In this document: positions 1 through 5,318 of the stretch, piece by piece
Layout of the letters: the number at the start of each line of letters is the position of its first letter
Numbering within the stretch: the first letter of the stretch is position 1
NCBI GenBank assembly: GCA_002319965.1
Contig: DCJQ01000031.1
Coordinates: forward strand, 1-5,736
Direction of reading: 5' to 3'
DNA: 5,736 nt
Source of the DNA: Megasphaera sp. UBA1696
Lineage (GTDB): Bacteria; Bacillota; Negativicutes; Veillonellales; Megasphaeraceae
The notes under the pieces: model-generated
Database searches by the model: none
Told to the model about the DNA's origin: nothing
What the model saw: the letters and a program-made list of their open reading frames with translations, nothing else
Translations under genes and position numbers: made by a program

Positions 1-21
1 ATAGGAAGCCGCTGATTAAGC

Positions 22-58
22 AAAAAGAAGTACTAGCAAATGCTAGTGCTTCTTTTTT
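22..58 (+). terminator. Intrinsic terminator of an upstream gene
   Basis: A hairpin with arms at about 22-37 and 42-57, four-base loop AAAT (38-41), and a core CTAGC/GCTAG extended by AAGAAG/CTTCTT pairs with one G-T wobble. It ends in a run of seven T. The A-rich left arm means it could also stop transcription coming from the right. The gene it serves lies off the left edge: either a frame ending with TGA at 13-15 or one ending with TAG at 2-4 could be its tail, and the sequence does not decide between them. Confidence 0.85.
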
Positions 59-446
59 TGTAGGGTGGGGGAGTCTAGTAGCAGATACTCTTGATGAGAT
101 GTCGAAGACGACCGGACTGCCGTTGTTGGAATAATGTACCGGCCTTTAAGACGGATGCTGCAAGCAACGAGTCTGCCGTTATCAGATTCCTGTGTCATCT
201 TTCGAGACACTCCTACATCCGCCGTCAGAACTACCTGCTATTCCTTAAGATAAAATTACTTAGAATTACAGAATCATTAAGAAACACATTTTTATACAGC
301 TGCTGATCTGAAATTTTTATTCTCAATCTATTCGTGCTGCCCGTAATCATCTCGATGTTTCCGTCTTTGACACGGCATCTAAACCTGAAAACGCTGAAAG
401 TTTGCGATTCAGCTCTGCGGAAGATCTATCAGCGGTCGCTAAAATC
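59..446. other. Gene-poor stretch between two terminators
   Basis: About 390 bases with no convincing gene. No start codon with a proper ribosome binding site opens a frame of plausible composition. The longest open frame (91-306, + strand) starts at TTG without a Shine-Dalgarno sequence, is rich in Arg, Cys and Leu, and runs into AT-rich sequence, so I do not call it. Two shorter + strand frames look more like old coding sequence: one ends at TAA 132-134 with a protein-like tail (LVADTLDEMSKTTGLPLLE), the other is listed separately from 312. The stretch ends at a clear terminator (447-481), so something transcribed on the + strand may finish here, either a decayed gene or a small RNA. I recognise no tRNA, rRNA, tmRNA, SRP RNA or RNase P RNA hallmark. 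Confidence 0.5.
312..446 (+). pseudogene. Possible 3' remnant of a decayed protein gene
   Basis: The frame opened just after TGA 309-311 has no stop until TAA 531-533. Between about 330 and 446 its codons have a strong purine-first pattern and residue use like the real genes here, for example IRAARNHLDVSVFD followed by a stretch rich in Ala, Glu, Ser and Lys. It has no start codon with a ribosome binding site, and it reads straight through the following terminator hairpin, which a living gene would not normally do. I therefore read it as a possible fragment whose start and stop have been lost. I do not recognise the family. A second frame (from 313) is also open over the same bases, so chance is a real alternative. 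Confidence 0.25.
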
Positions 447-481
447 AAAGAAGCACCGGCAAATGCCGATGCTCTTTTTTT
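447..481 (+). terminator. Intrinsic terminator upstream of eno
   Basis: Hairpin with core CCGGC/GCCGA around loop AAAT (461-464), outer AGCA/TGCT pairs, one C-A mismatch, and a flanking AAAG/CTTT followed by a seven-base T run (475-481). It resembles the terminator at 22-58 in loop and outer arms. It has no recognised gene directly in front of it and lies about 170 bases upstream of enolase, insulating that gene from upstream transcription. Confidence 0.8.
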
Positions 482-574
482 ATGCATATTTCCCTCTATT
501 TTAAACAATACTTCATCGGTATTGATTTTATAATAATAAAGATTCTCAAAAAGTACTATGCAAAATCATGACAT

Positions 575-611
575 CTATAGTATAATATAACCAAATTAAA
601 TAGCACTATAG
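575..611 (+). promoter_or_regulatory. Probable eno promoter with flanking dyad
   Basis: A perfect -10 hexamer TATAAT lies at 581-586, about 70 bases before the enolase start codon, inside very AT-rich DNA. No good -35 box sits at the proper distance (558-563 reads ATGCAA), so the promoter may depend on the upstream AT-rich sequence or an activator. The -10 overlaps one arm of a perfect 7-base inverted repeat, CTATAGT (575-581) and ACTATAG (605-611), with 23 bases between them. A second TATAAT at 529-534 also lacks a matching -35. Confidence 0.5.
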
Positions 612-654
612 AATTTACTTAATTTTTTATGTATATAGAGGAGGGCTTTGAATA

Positions 655-1950
655 ATGAAGAACATTCGTATTGAAGCAGTTGTTGGTCGTGAAATTTTGG
701 ACTCTCGCGGTAACCCCACCGTACAGGCTGACGTTATTTTGTCTGACGGCACGGTAGGCCGCAGCGCAGCTCCCAGCGGCGCATCGACAGGCCAGTTTGA
801 AGCTCTTGAACTTCGCGACGGCGATAAGAGCCGTTATGGCGGCAAAGGTGTCACCAAAGCCGTTGAAAACATCAACACGGTATTACAGGATGTATTGAAA
901 GGGCAGGATCCTTTTGATACGTACGGCATTGACCGCCTGATGATCGATGCTGATGGCACGCCGGATAAATCCCGTCTGGGCGCCAATGCGATTTTGGCAG
1001 TATCCTTGGCTACGGCCAGAGCAGCTGCAGCTTCGCTGGATATCCCCTTGTACCGCTTCTTAGGCGGTGTCAACGGCAATTACCTGCCGGTACCGATGAT
1101 GAACATCTTAAATGGCGGGGCTCATGCTGCCAACACGGTTGATGTTCAGGAATTTATGATCATGCCTGCCGGCGCTCCTTCCTTCCACGAAGGCCTTCGC
1201 TGGTGCGCAGAAGTATACCATGCACTGGCTGCCTTGCTGAAGAGCAAAGGCCTGGCTACTTCTGTTGGTGACGAAGGCGGCTTTGCTCCGAACCTCGCCA
1301 GCGATGAAGAAGCTATTCAGTATATCCTCAAGGCCATTGAAGAAGCCGGTTACAAACCGGGCACGGACTTCGTCTTGGCACTCGACGCAGCTGCCAGCGA
1401 ATGGAAAGGTGAAAAACAGGGCCAGTACCATCTGCCCAAGAGCGGTCAGTCCTTTACGACGGATGAATTAATCGCTCATTGGAAGAAACTGTCTGATGCA
1501 TATCCGATCTACTCCATCGAAGATGGTCTTGACGAAGAAGATTGGGAAGGCTGGGCTAAACTGACCGAGGCTTTGGGACAGCGCGTACAGCTCGTCGGTG
1601 ACGACTTATTCGTTACCAATACGGAACGCTTGGCCAAAGGCATTGCTCAGGGCAGCGGCAACGCTATCCTCATTAAATTGAACCAGATCGGCTCCGTTTC
1701 GGAAACGTTGGAAGCCATTAAATTGGCTCACCGTTCCGGTTACCGGGCTATCGTATCCCACCGTTCCGGTGAAACGGAAGATACGTCCATTGCAGACCTG
1801 GCAGTCGCTTTGAATACGGCACAGATCAAAACGGGCGCACCGAACCGCAGTGAACGCGTCGCCAAATACAATCGCTTGCTGCAGATCGAAGGCGAACTCG
1901 GCGGAAAAGGGATTTATCCCGGTTTCCAGGCCTTCGGTATTCAGCGCTGA
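655..1950 (+). CDS. eno: Enolase (phosphopyruvate hydratase)
   Basis: Cytoplasmic glycolytic enzyme that interconverts 2-phosphoglycerate and phosphoenolpyruvate, Mg2+-dependent. The 431-residue length matches the bacterial family. The N-terminal domain shows REILDSRGNPTV (12-23) and the mobile-loop motif PSGASTG (40-46). In the barrel domain the expected active-site residues are visible: H157 in NGGAHA, E166 in VQEFM, the proton donor E207 in GDEGGF, metal ligands D244, E289 and D316, catalytic K341 in LIKLNQ, and SHRSGETEDT (368-377). The start is fixed by a strong GAGGAGGG (638-645) nine bases before ATG. It stands alone here, not beside pgk, tpi or gpm. Its TGA stop lies inside the end of the convergent hxlR-type gene, a 10-base overlap, and no terminator hairpin follows directly. 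I see no missing catalytic residue. Confidence 0.99.
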   Translation: MKNIRIEAVVGREILDSRGNPTVQADVILSDGTVGRSAAPSGASTGQFEALELRDGDKSRYGGKGVTKAVENINTVLQDVLKGQDPFDTYGIDRLMIDADGTPDKSRLGANAILAVSLATARAAAASLDIPLYRFLGGVNGNYLPVPMMNILNGGAHAANTVDVQEFMIMPAGAPSFHEGLRWCAEVYHALAALLKSKGLATSVGDEGGFAPNLASDEEAIQYILKAIEEAGYKPGTDFVLALDAAASEWKGEKQGQYHLPKSGQSFTTDELIAHWKKLSDAYPIYSIEDGLDEEDWEGWAKLTEALGQRVQLVGDDLFVTNTERLAKGIAQGSGNAILIKLNQIGSVSETLEAIKLAHRSGYRAIVSHRSGETEDTSIADLAVALNTAQIKTGAPNRSERVAKYNRLLQIEGELGGKGIYPGFQAFGIQR

Positions 1951-2267
1951 TAGTGGTCTTGTCCCCACGTACAAACTTGCTGTAAAATAGGCATAAGAGA
2001 TTTCCCCAGTGTTGTCAGCCCATATTCTACTTTGGGCGGCACCTGGGGATATTCTTTTCTATAAATGATGCCGTCGGCTTCCATTTCCTTAAGCTGCTGG
2101 GATAACATCTTGTGTGTTACCTTTCCCAGGGCTTTTTTTAGTTCGCCATAGCGCAGTACTTCTTTTTTCCACAGCCAAAAGAGAATGTGCATTTTCCATT
2201 TTCCGTTGAATAAGGAACAGGCGTAGGCAAAGGGTTCGACATTGACTGATGCTAATTTTTCGTCCAT
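1941..2267 (-). CDS. HxlR-family winged-helix transcriptional regulator
   Basis: Small DNA-binding regulator of 108 residues, the usual size for HxlR/YodB-type proteins, which act as dimers and often sense thiol-reactive or redox stress. The family signature GKWKMHIL (22-29) is followed by the helix pair YGELKKAL and THKMLSQQLKEMEADG (51-66, recognition helix) and the wing YRKEYPQVPPKVEYGLT (69-85). The ATG at 2267 is chosen because AAAGGAG lies nine bases upstream; a TTG at 2300 would add 11 residues but lacks a ribosome binding site. The cysteine-proline pair common before the signature is Glu-Pro here (11-12). Cys17 and Cys99 are the only cysteines, so thiol sensing, if any, would use them. 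It is divergent from the flavoprotein gene, which is its likely target, and its 3' end overlaps eno. Confidence 0.93.
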   Translation of the reverse strand: MDEKLASVNVEPFAYACSLFNGKWKMHILFWLWKKEVLRYGELKKALGKVTHKMLSQQLKEMEADGIIYRKEYPQVPPKVEYGLTTLGKSLMPILQQVCTWGQDHYQR

Positions 2268-2276
2268 CGTTATGCA

Positions 2277-2283
2277 CTCCTTT
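2277..2283 (-). promoter_or_regulatory. Ribosome binding site fixing the HxlR-type gene start
   Basis: Read on the - strand this is AAAGGAG, nine bases before the ATG at 2267. It decides against the longer TTG start at 2300, which would lie upstream of this site and inside the promoter region. Confidence 0.85.
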
Positions 2284-2291
2284 CTGTTAGA

Positions 2292-2320
2292 ATGATACAA
2301 AAAGAAAGTAATGAAGTCAA
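2292..2320 (-). promoter_or_regulatory. Promoter of the HxlR-type regulator
   Basis: On the - strand, -35 TTGACT (2315-2320) and -10 TATCAT (2292-2297) are separated by exactly 17 bases. Transcription would start near 2285, giving a leader of under 20 bases that holds the ribosome binding site. One TACT/AGTA dyad sits against the upstream edge of the -35, so autoregulation is plausible. Confidence 0.75.
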
Positions 2321-2340
2321 TACTTCCCTTTGGGATAGTA
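2321..2340. promoter_or_regulatory. Candidate operator for the HxlR-type regulator
   Basis: A 20-base imperfect palindrome of form TACT-N2-CC-N4-GG-N2-AGTA centred at 2330/2331, midway between the two divergent promoters. Further half sites lie nearby: AAGTA at 2306-2310, pairing with TACTT at 2321-2325 across the regulator's -35 box, and TACT at 2344-2347. From what I recall, YodB-type members of the HxlR family bind sites with TACT and AGTA arms. That this protein binds here is inference from position and symmetry. Confidence 0.45.
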
Positions 2341-2360
2341 CCTTACTTAATAGTGCCTTG

Positions 2361-2389
2361 TTGATTTTTTGACCTTCGGTCCATATAAT
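2361..2389 (+). promoter_or_regulatory. Promoter of the flavoprotein gene
   Basis: -35 TTGATT (2361-2366) and a perfect -10 TATAAT (2384-2389) with a 17-base spacer. Transcription would begin near 2396. The leader contains a small hairpin GCACG-TTGTTT-CGTGC (2404-2419) before the AGGAGG. The candidate operator lies about 20 bases upstream of the -35. Confidence 0.8.
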
Positions 2390-2431
2390 AATGAGAGCAT
2401 CGAGCACGTTGTTTCGTGCATTACATGGAAT

Positions 2432-2437
2432 AGGAGG
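2432..2437 (+). promoter_or_regulatory. Ribosome binding site deciding the flavoprotein start
   Basis: AGGAGG lies five bases before ATG 2443 and eight bases before ATG 2446. The wider spacing favours the second of the two adjacent ATG codons, giving the family-typical start MKVLMVNGSP. Initiation at the first would only add one Met. Confidence 0.7.
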
Positions 2438-2445
2438 AATGAATG

Positions 2446-3090
2446 ATGAAGGTATTAATGGTAAACGGAAGTCCCCATCTAAAAGGCTGTACCTACACGG
2501 CGCTGGAAGAAGTCGGAAAAACGCTGAAGGAAAATGGTGTCGACTATGAAATTTTCCAGTTAGGTCCCCGTCCCATGCGGGACTGTATCGGCTGTAATAA
2601 GTGTAATGGCCGGGGTTGTATCTTTAAAGATGACAATGACGATGCCGTCAATCGTTTCTTGGAAAAGGCCAAAGAAGCCGACGGTTTTATCTTTGGCTCT
2701 CCCGTCTACTATGCCCATCCGAGCGGTCAGATTTTGTCTTTCTTGAATCGTGTATTTTACTCGTCGGCTGTCGGTGAACTCTATCCGGTTTTTGCCGGTA
2801 AACCGGGAGCTGCCATCGTCTCGGCCCGCCGCGGTGGTACGACGGCTGCTGTCGATGTTTTGAACAAATACTTTGGCATTGCCAGCATGCCCGTTGTCCC
2901 CTCTACGTATTGGAACATGGTTCACGGCATGACGCCCGATGAAGTTCGCAAGGACTTGGAAGGCCTTCAGACCATGCGCAATATCGGCCGCAACATGGCC
3001 TGGATGCTGAAAGGCTTTGCGAAGCAAGATGCAGAAAGCGCTTTTGCTGACCATATTGAAACAGACTATCGGACCGATTTTAATCACTAA
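2446..3090 (+). CDS. Flavodoxin-fold NAD(P)H/FMN oxidoreductase, iron-sulfur flavoprotein type
   Basis: A 214-residue flavoprotein of the NADPH-dependent FMN reductase superfamily, cytoplasmic, likely working as a dimer. The N-terminal strand and phosphate loop MKVLMVNGSPHLKG (1-14) bind the FMN phosphate; GSPVYYAHPSGQ (84-95) is the second FMN-contacting loop, and SARRGGTT (126-133) the third. Between them lie C47, C50, C53 and C58 with spacing C-x2-C-x2-C-x4-C, matching the compact motif that holds a [4Fe-4S] cluster in archaeal and clostridial iron-sulfur flavoproteins. Members take electrons from ferredoxin or NAD(P)H and pass them to quinones, oxygen, peroxide or unknown acceptors; the substrate here cannot be read from sequence. 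The divergent HxlR-type gene probably controls it. A long perfect hairpin follows the stop. Some relatives with similar cysteines may lack a cluster, so cluster content is inferred. Confidence 0.88.
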   Translation: MKVLMVNGSPHLKGCTYTALEEVGKTLKENGVDYEIFQLGPRPMRDCIGCNKCNGRGCIFKDDNDDAVNRFLEKAKEADGFIFGSPVYYAHPSGQILSFLNRVFYSSAVGELYPVFAGKPGAAIVSARRGGTTAAVDVLNKYFGIASMPVVPSTYWNMVHGMTPDEVRKDLEGLQTMRNIGRNMAWMLKGFAKQDAESAFADHIETDYRTDFNH

Positions 3091-3143
3091 GGCTGACCTT
3101 AAGGCGCGATATAACTCCATAGGGGACAGCGTAAAATCTTTGC

Positions 3144-3201
3144 ATAACAAAACGGTTGCTATCCTAAGGGACTGACCCTTGGACGGCAACCGTTTTGTTA
3201 T
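3144..3201. terminator. Bidirectional terminator hairpin
   Basis: Perfect 16-bp inverted repeat, arms 3144-3159 and 3186-3201, with GC-rich inner part ACGGTTGC/GCAACCGT and outer TAACAAA/TTTGTTA. The 26-base loop contains a second small stem AAGGG/CCCTT (3166-3170, 3176-3180). Read on the + strand the GC core is followed by TTTTGTTAT, and on the - strand the same is true. It therefore suits termination of both the flavoprotein and the convergent permease gene. Confidence 0.7.
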
Positions 3202-3217
3202 AATACTGACTTAAATT

Positions 3218-3280
3218 AGACTATTTTTGTACCGCTTTACTAGATTAAAGAATAAGAGTAAAGCGATTGTACAAAAGTCT
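3218..3280. repeat. Long imperfect inverted repeat
   Basis: Arms at 3218-3240 and 3258-3280 pair as AGAC/GTCT, TTTTGTAC/GTACAAAA (four T against four A) and CGCTTTAC/GTAAAGCG, with a three-base offset in each arm and a 17-base AT-rich loop. It lies immediately beside the 3144-3201 hairpin and just after the permease stop. There is no proper T run on either strand, so it is not a classic terminator. It may stabilise or process the permease mRNA 3' end, or be the remains of a small mobile element. Confidence 0.55.
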
Positions 3281-3304
3281 GATTTACCAGGGGGGAGCTA
3301 AACT

Positions 3305-4681
3305 TTATTTATTAAGAAGACTGTGGCTGCGGCTGTAGCCGTAGTAAATGATTAAGCCGAGAACGAGCCAGCCGATGAAGAGCATATGGGTCAGCGGCGA
3401 CAGTTCATAAATCAGGTAGAAGCAGACGATAACGCCGATGGGCGCAATGATCGGAAGGATCGGGCAGCGGAATTTCCGCGGGATTTCCGGGTGGTTGCGG
3501 CGCATAGCGACGATACCGATGAAGTTGATTAAGAATACTGCCAGCGTACCGGTGTTGGATAATTCGACGATGTGCATCAAGGGGACGAAGCCGGAGATGA
3601 TAGCGATAACGATCGAACCAACGATGGTAATCAGGTACGGTGTGTGGTACGTATCATGAATCTTGCAGAGATGCTGCGGCAGGAGACCGTCGCGGGAAAC
3701 TGCAAAGAAGATACGGGACTGGCCGAAGAGGTAAACGATAAGGGTCGTAATGATACCGGCCAAAACGCCGACTGCGATGAGGTTGGCAAGATCAGGCCAG
3801 CCGAGGAGACGCAGGGCATAAGCAACCGGTTCCGGCGTATCGAGCTGAGTATAGTTAACGGCAGCTGTCAGAGCCAGGGATACGGCGATGTACAGAGCCA
3901 TACAAATGGCGATGGAAGAGATAATCCCGATGGGGAGGTCACGAGACGGATTCTTACATTCTTCAGCAGACGTAGCAACGGCGTCAAAGCCCATGTACGA
4001 GAAGAATACGATAGATGCGCCGCTGAATACGCCGCGAATGCCGAAAGGCGTAAAGGGTGAAAGATTATCGGGATTAGCATGCGGTGCAGCCGTGACGACG
4101 AAGGCGACGATCGCTGCCAAAGCGACGAGGATGAGTGCAAAGTTTAATTTTGCACTTTGCTTGGTGCCGCGAATGAGTACCGCGCAGAGCAAAAGGATGA
4201 TAATGATGGATGGCAGATTGACGATCCCGCCTTCAGCCGGTGTTTTGAGCAGATAATCGGGAATGACAAATCCCAAGGAGGCACTCATGCCGGATAGATA
4301 GCCGGAGAACCCGACGGCAACGGCACTGGCGGTAACGGTATATGCCAGAATTAGTGACCAGCCGCATAAGAAGGCCATCCCTTCACCCAAAGAAGCAAAG
4401 GTATAGGAATAAACACTGCCTGAAGCAGGGATGAAGGATGAAAATTCACTATACGTTAAGCCTACGAGAATACAGAGGAAACCAGCGATGACAAAGGATA
4501 AAGCAACGCCAGGCCCCGCATAGCGAGCTGCGGCAATACCTGTCAAGACAAAGACCCCGGCCCCGATGATGCCGCCAACACCTAAGAAGGTGAGGTCCAT
4601 GACGCTAAGATTCTTACTTAGCTTTGAGCTACTTGCATCTTCTTGCAATTGGGATACGGACTTCGTTCGAAAAAATGACAT
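3305..4681 (-). CDS. APC superfamily amino acid permease, YfnA/CAT-like
   Basis: Inner-membrane secondary transporter of 458 residues, predicted to bring in amino acids driven by the proton gradient. About twelve hydrophobic segments are visible (roughly 30-50, 58-78, 104-128, 155-171, 178-199, 216-236, 251-273, 297-320, 349-368, 375-394, 409-426, 431-449). Helix 1 has the broken-helix substrate motif GVGGIIGAGVF (34-44). Helix 6 and its following loop show FFSYMGFDAVATSAEECKNP (226-245), strongly typical of the cationic amino acid transporter-like branch. GQSRIFFAVSRDGLLP (320-335) is another family hallmark, and PEIPRKFRCP (398-407) precedes helix 11. The ATG at 4681 has AAAGGA nine bases upstream. 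Substrate cannot be assigned; the branch includes arginine, threonine and broad-range transporters. It is monocistronic, divergent from the HMA gene. Confidence 0.95.
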   Translation of the reverse strand: MSFFRTKSVSQLQEDASSSKLSKNLSVMDLTFLGVGGIIGAGVFVLTGIAAARYAGPGVALSFVIAGFLCILVGLTYSEFSSFIPASGSVYSYTFASLGEGMAFLCGWSLILAYTVTASAVAVGFSGYLSGMSASLGFVIPDYLLKTPAEGGIVNLPSIIIILLLCAVLIRGTKQSAKLNFALILVALAAIVAFVVTAAPHANPDNLSPFTPFGIRGVFSGASIVFFSYMGFDAVATSAEECKNPSRDLPIGIISSIAICMALYIAVSLALTAAVNYTQLDTPEPVAYALRLLGWPDLANLIAVGVLAGIITTLIVYLFGQSRIFFAVSRDGLLPQHLCKIHDTYHTPYLITIVGSIVIAIISGFVPLMHIVELSNTGTLAVFLINFIGIVAMRRNHPEIPRKFRCPILPIIAPIGVIVCFYLIYELSPLTHMLFIGWLVLGLIIYYGYSRSHSLLNK

Positions 4682-4747
4682 ACACTCACATCCTTTTTTA
4701 ATAAAAATAACGAAAACATTTAATAAGATAAAGTTTTAGCTGATTTC

Positions 4748-4776
4748 ATTTTACTATGATTTATAGGTATCGTCAA
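4748..4776 (-). promoter_or_regulatory. Promoter of the permease gene
   Basis: On the - strand, -35 TTGACG (4771-4776) and -10 TAAAAT (4748-4753) with a 17-base spacer, start near 4742. This leaves an AT-rich leader of about 60 bases with no obvious riboswitch or attenuator. Confidence 0.75.
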
Positions 4777-4816
4777 TATAATTTTAACATATGGAAACGT
4801 GTATACAATATCCACC

Positions 4817-4845
4817 TTGTCAGTTAAGTGAGAACGGCTTATAAT
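4817..4845 (+). promoter_or_regulatory. Promoter of the HMA-domain gene
   Basis: -35 TTGTCA (4817-4822) and perfect -10 TATAAT (4840-4845) with 17 bases between. An 8-base palindrome TGTATACA (4800-4807) lies between this promoter and the divergent permease promoter; it might be an operator, but it lacks longer symmetry. Confidence 0.75.
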
Positions 4846-4902
4846 ATTGATGATGAGAATTTATTTCTTTTTGAATAAAACATAGAGGGGGATATAGTAA
4901 CT

Positions 4903-5175
4903 ATGGGATTTTTTAGTCATTTATTCCACGGAGATAAGGTAGAGGGAACGAAAAAATATGTTGCAATTTCCGGTATGGTCTGCCAAAACTGCGTAAAACA
5001 CGTGACCGAGGCCCTTAAGGACGTCGATGGAATTGAAAAGGTAAAAGTTGATTTGATGCGTGGTCAAGCTGAATTGATTGTTCGGGATGATGTCAGCGAT
5101 GACACCATTTTGAAAACAATTGTTAACGCCGGGTACACGGCAACGGAAGTTTCTTTGATACCAAAATCGAATTAA
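4903..5175 (+). CDS. Heavy-metal-associated (HMA) domain protein, CopZ-like
   Basis: Small 90-residue protein with one HMA domain spanning about 18-85, a fold that carries Cu(I) or another soft metal between partner proteins in the cytoplasm. The metal site is SGMVCQNCVKHV (23-34), with ligands C27 and C30; Val replaces the more usual Thr or His before the first Cys. The rest follows the expected pattern: KHVTEALKDVDGIEKVKVDLMRG for helix 1 and strand 2, AELIV, and the second helix ILKTIVNAGY (70-79). A 15-17-residue N-terminal extension, MGFFSHLFHGDK, is amphipathic and contains two His, and is longer than a classic 68-70-residue CopZ. AGGGGG (4886-4891) lies 11 bases before ATG, slightly far. 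No copper ATPase or CsoR/CopY regulator is beside it, so the metal is inferred. Confidence 0.9.
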   Translation: MGFFSHLFHGDKVEGTKKYVAISGMVCQNCVKHVTEALKDVDGIEKVKVDLMRGQAELIVRDDVSDDTILKTIVNAGYTATEVSLIPKSN

Positions 5176-5184
5176 TCAGCAAAT

Positions 5185-5200
5185 ATCTTATGCATAAGAT
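5185..5200. repeat. Perfect 16-bp palindrome
   Basis: ATCTTATGCATAAGAT reads the same on both strands, ten bases after the HMA gene stop codon. Symmetry is perfect with no loop, so it looks more like a protein-binding dyad than a terminator, and no T run follows. It could also be chance in AT-rich DNA. Confidence 0.45.
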
Positions 5201-5236
5201 TAAAAGTATATAGCGAAATGTAATTAAAATAAGGGT

Positions 5237-5261
5237 CCTTCAATCGGAGGCAATTCTTTTT
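5237..5261 (+). terminator. Weak possible terminator after the HMA gene
   Basis: A five-pair stem CCTTC/GGAGG (5237-5241, 5246-5250, one G-T pair) with loop AATC, then CAATTC before a five-base T run. The stem is short and the T run is offset, so the call is weak, but no better hairpin ends the HMA transcript. Confidence 0.25.
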
Positions 5262-5318
5262 CTATAAAGTTTGTCAATTTGTCTTTTTGTTGGAAATGCA
5301 ACCGCTCTTTTGCCGGTC

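Noticed and set aside
91..306. Open frame of 71 codons on the + strand
   Set aside because: TTG start without a ribosome binding site, odd composition rich in Arg, Cys and Leu, and passage into AT-rich noncoding-like DNA; no recognisable family.
1606..1974. 122-codon open frame antisense to the end of enolase
   Set aside because: Shadow frame of enolase with no ribosome binding site; the regulator gene already occupies this strand at 1941-2267.
2369..2389. TTGACC as the -35 box of the flavoprotein promoter
   Set aside because: Only nine bases separate it from TATAAT; TTGATT at 2361-2366 gives the proper 17-base spacing.
2560..3189. 209-codon open frame antisense to the flavoprotein
   Set aside because: It is a shadow of a well-supported gene with clear motifs, has no promoter or ribosome binding site of its own, and would run through the terminator hairpin.
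3572..4060. 162-codon open frame antisense to the permease
   Set aside because: Low-complexity Asp/Glu/Gly/Arg-rich translation caused by the opposite strand's membrane-protein codons; no start signals.
4800..4807. TGTATACA as a copper-regulator box
   Set aside because: It is only eight bases, lacks the TACA-N2-TGTA form of known CopY sites, and could be chance in this AT-rich interval.
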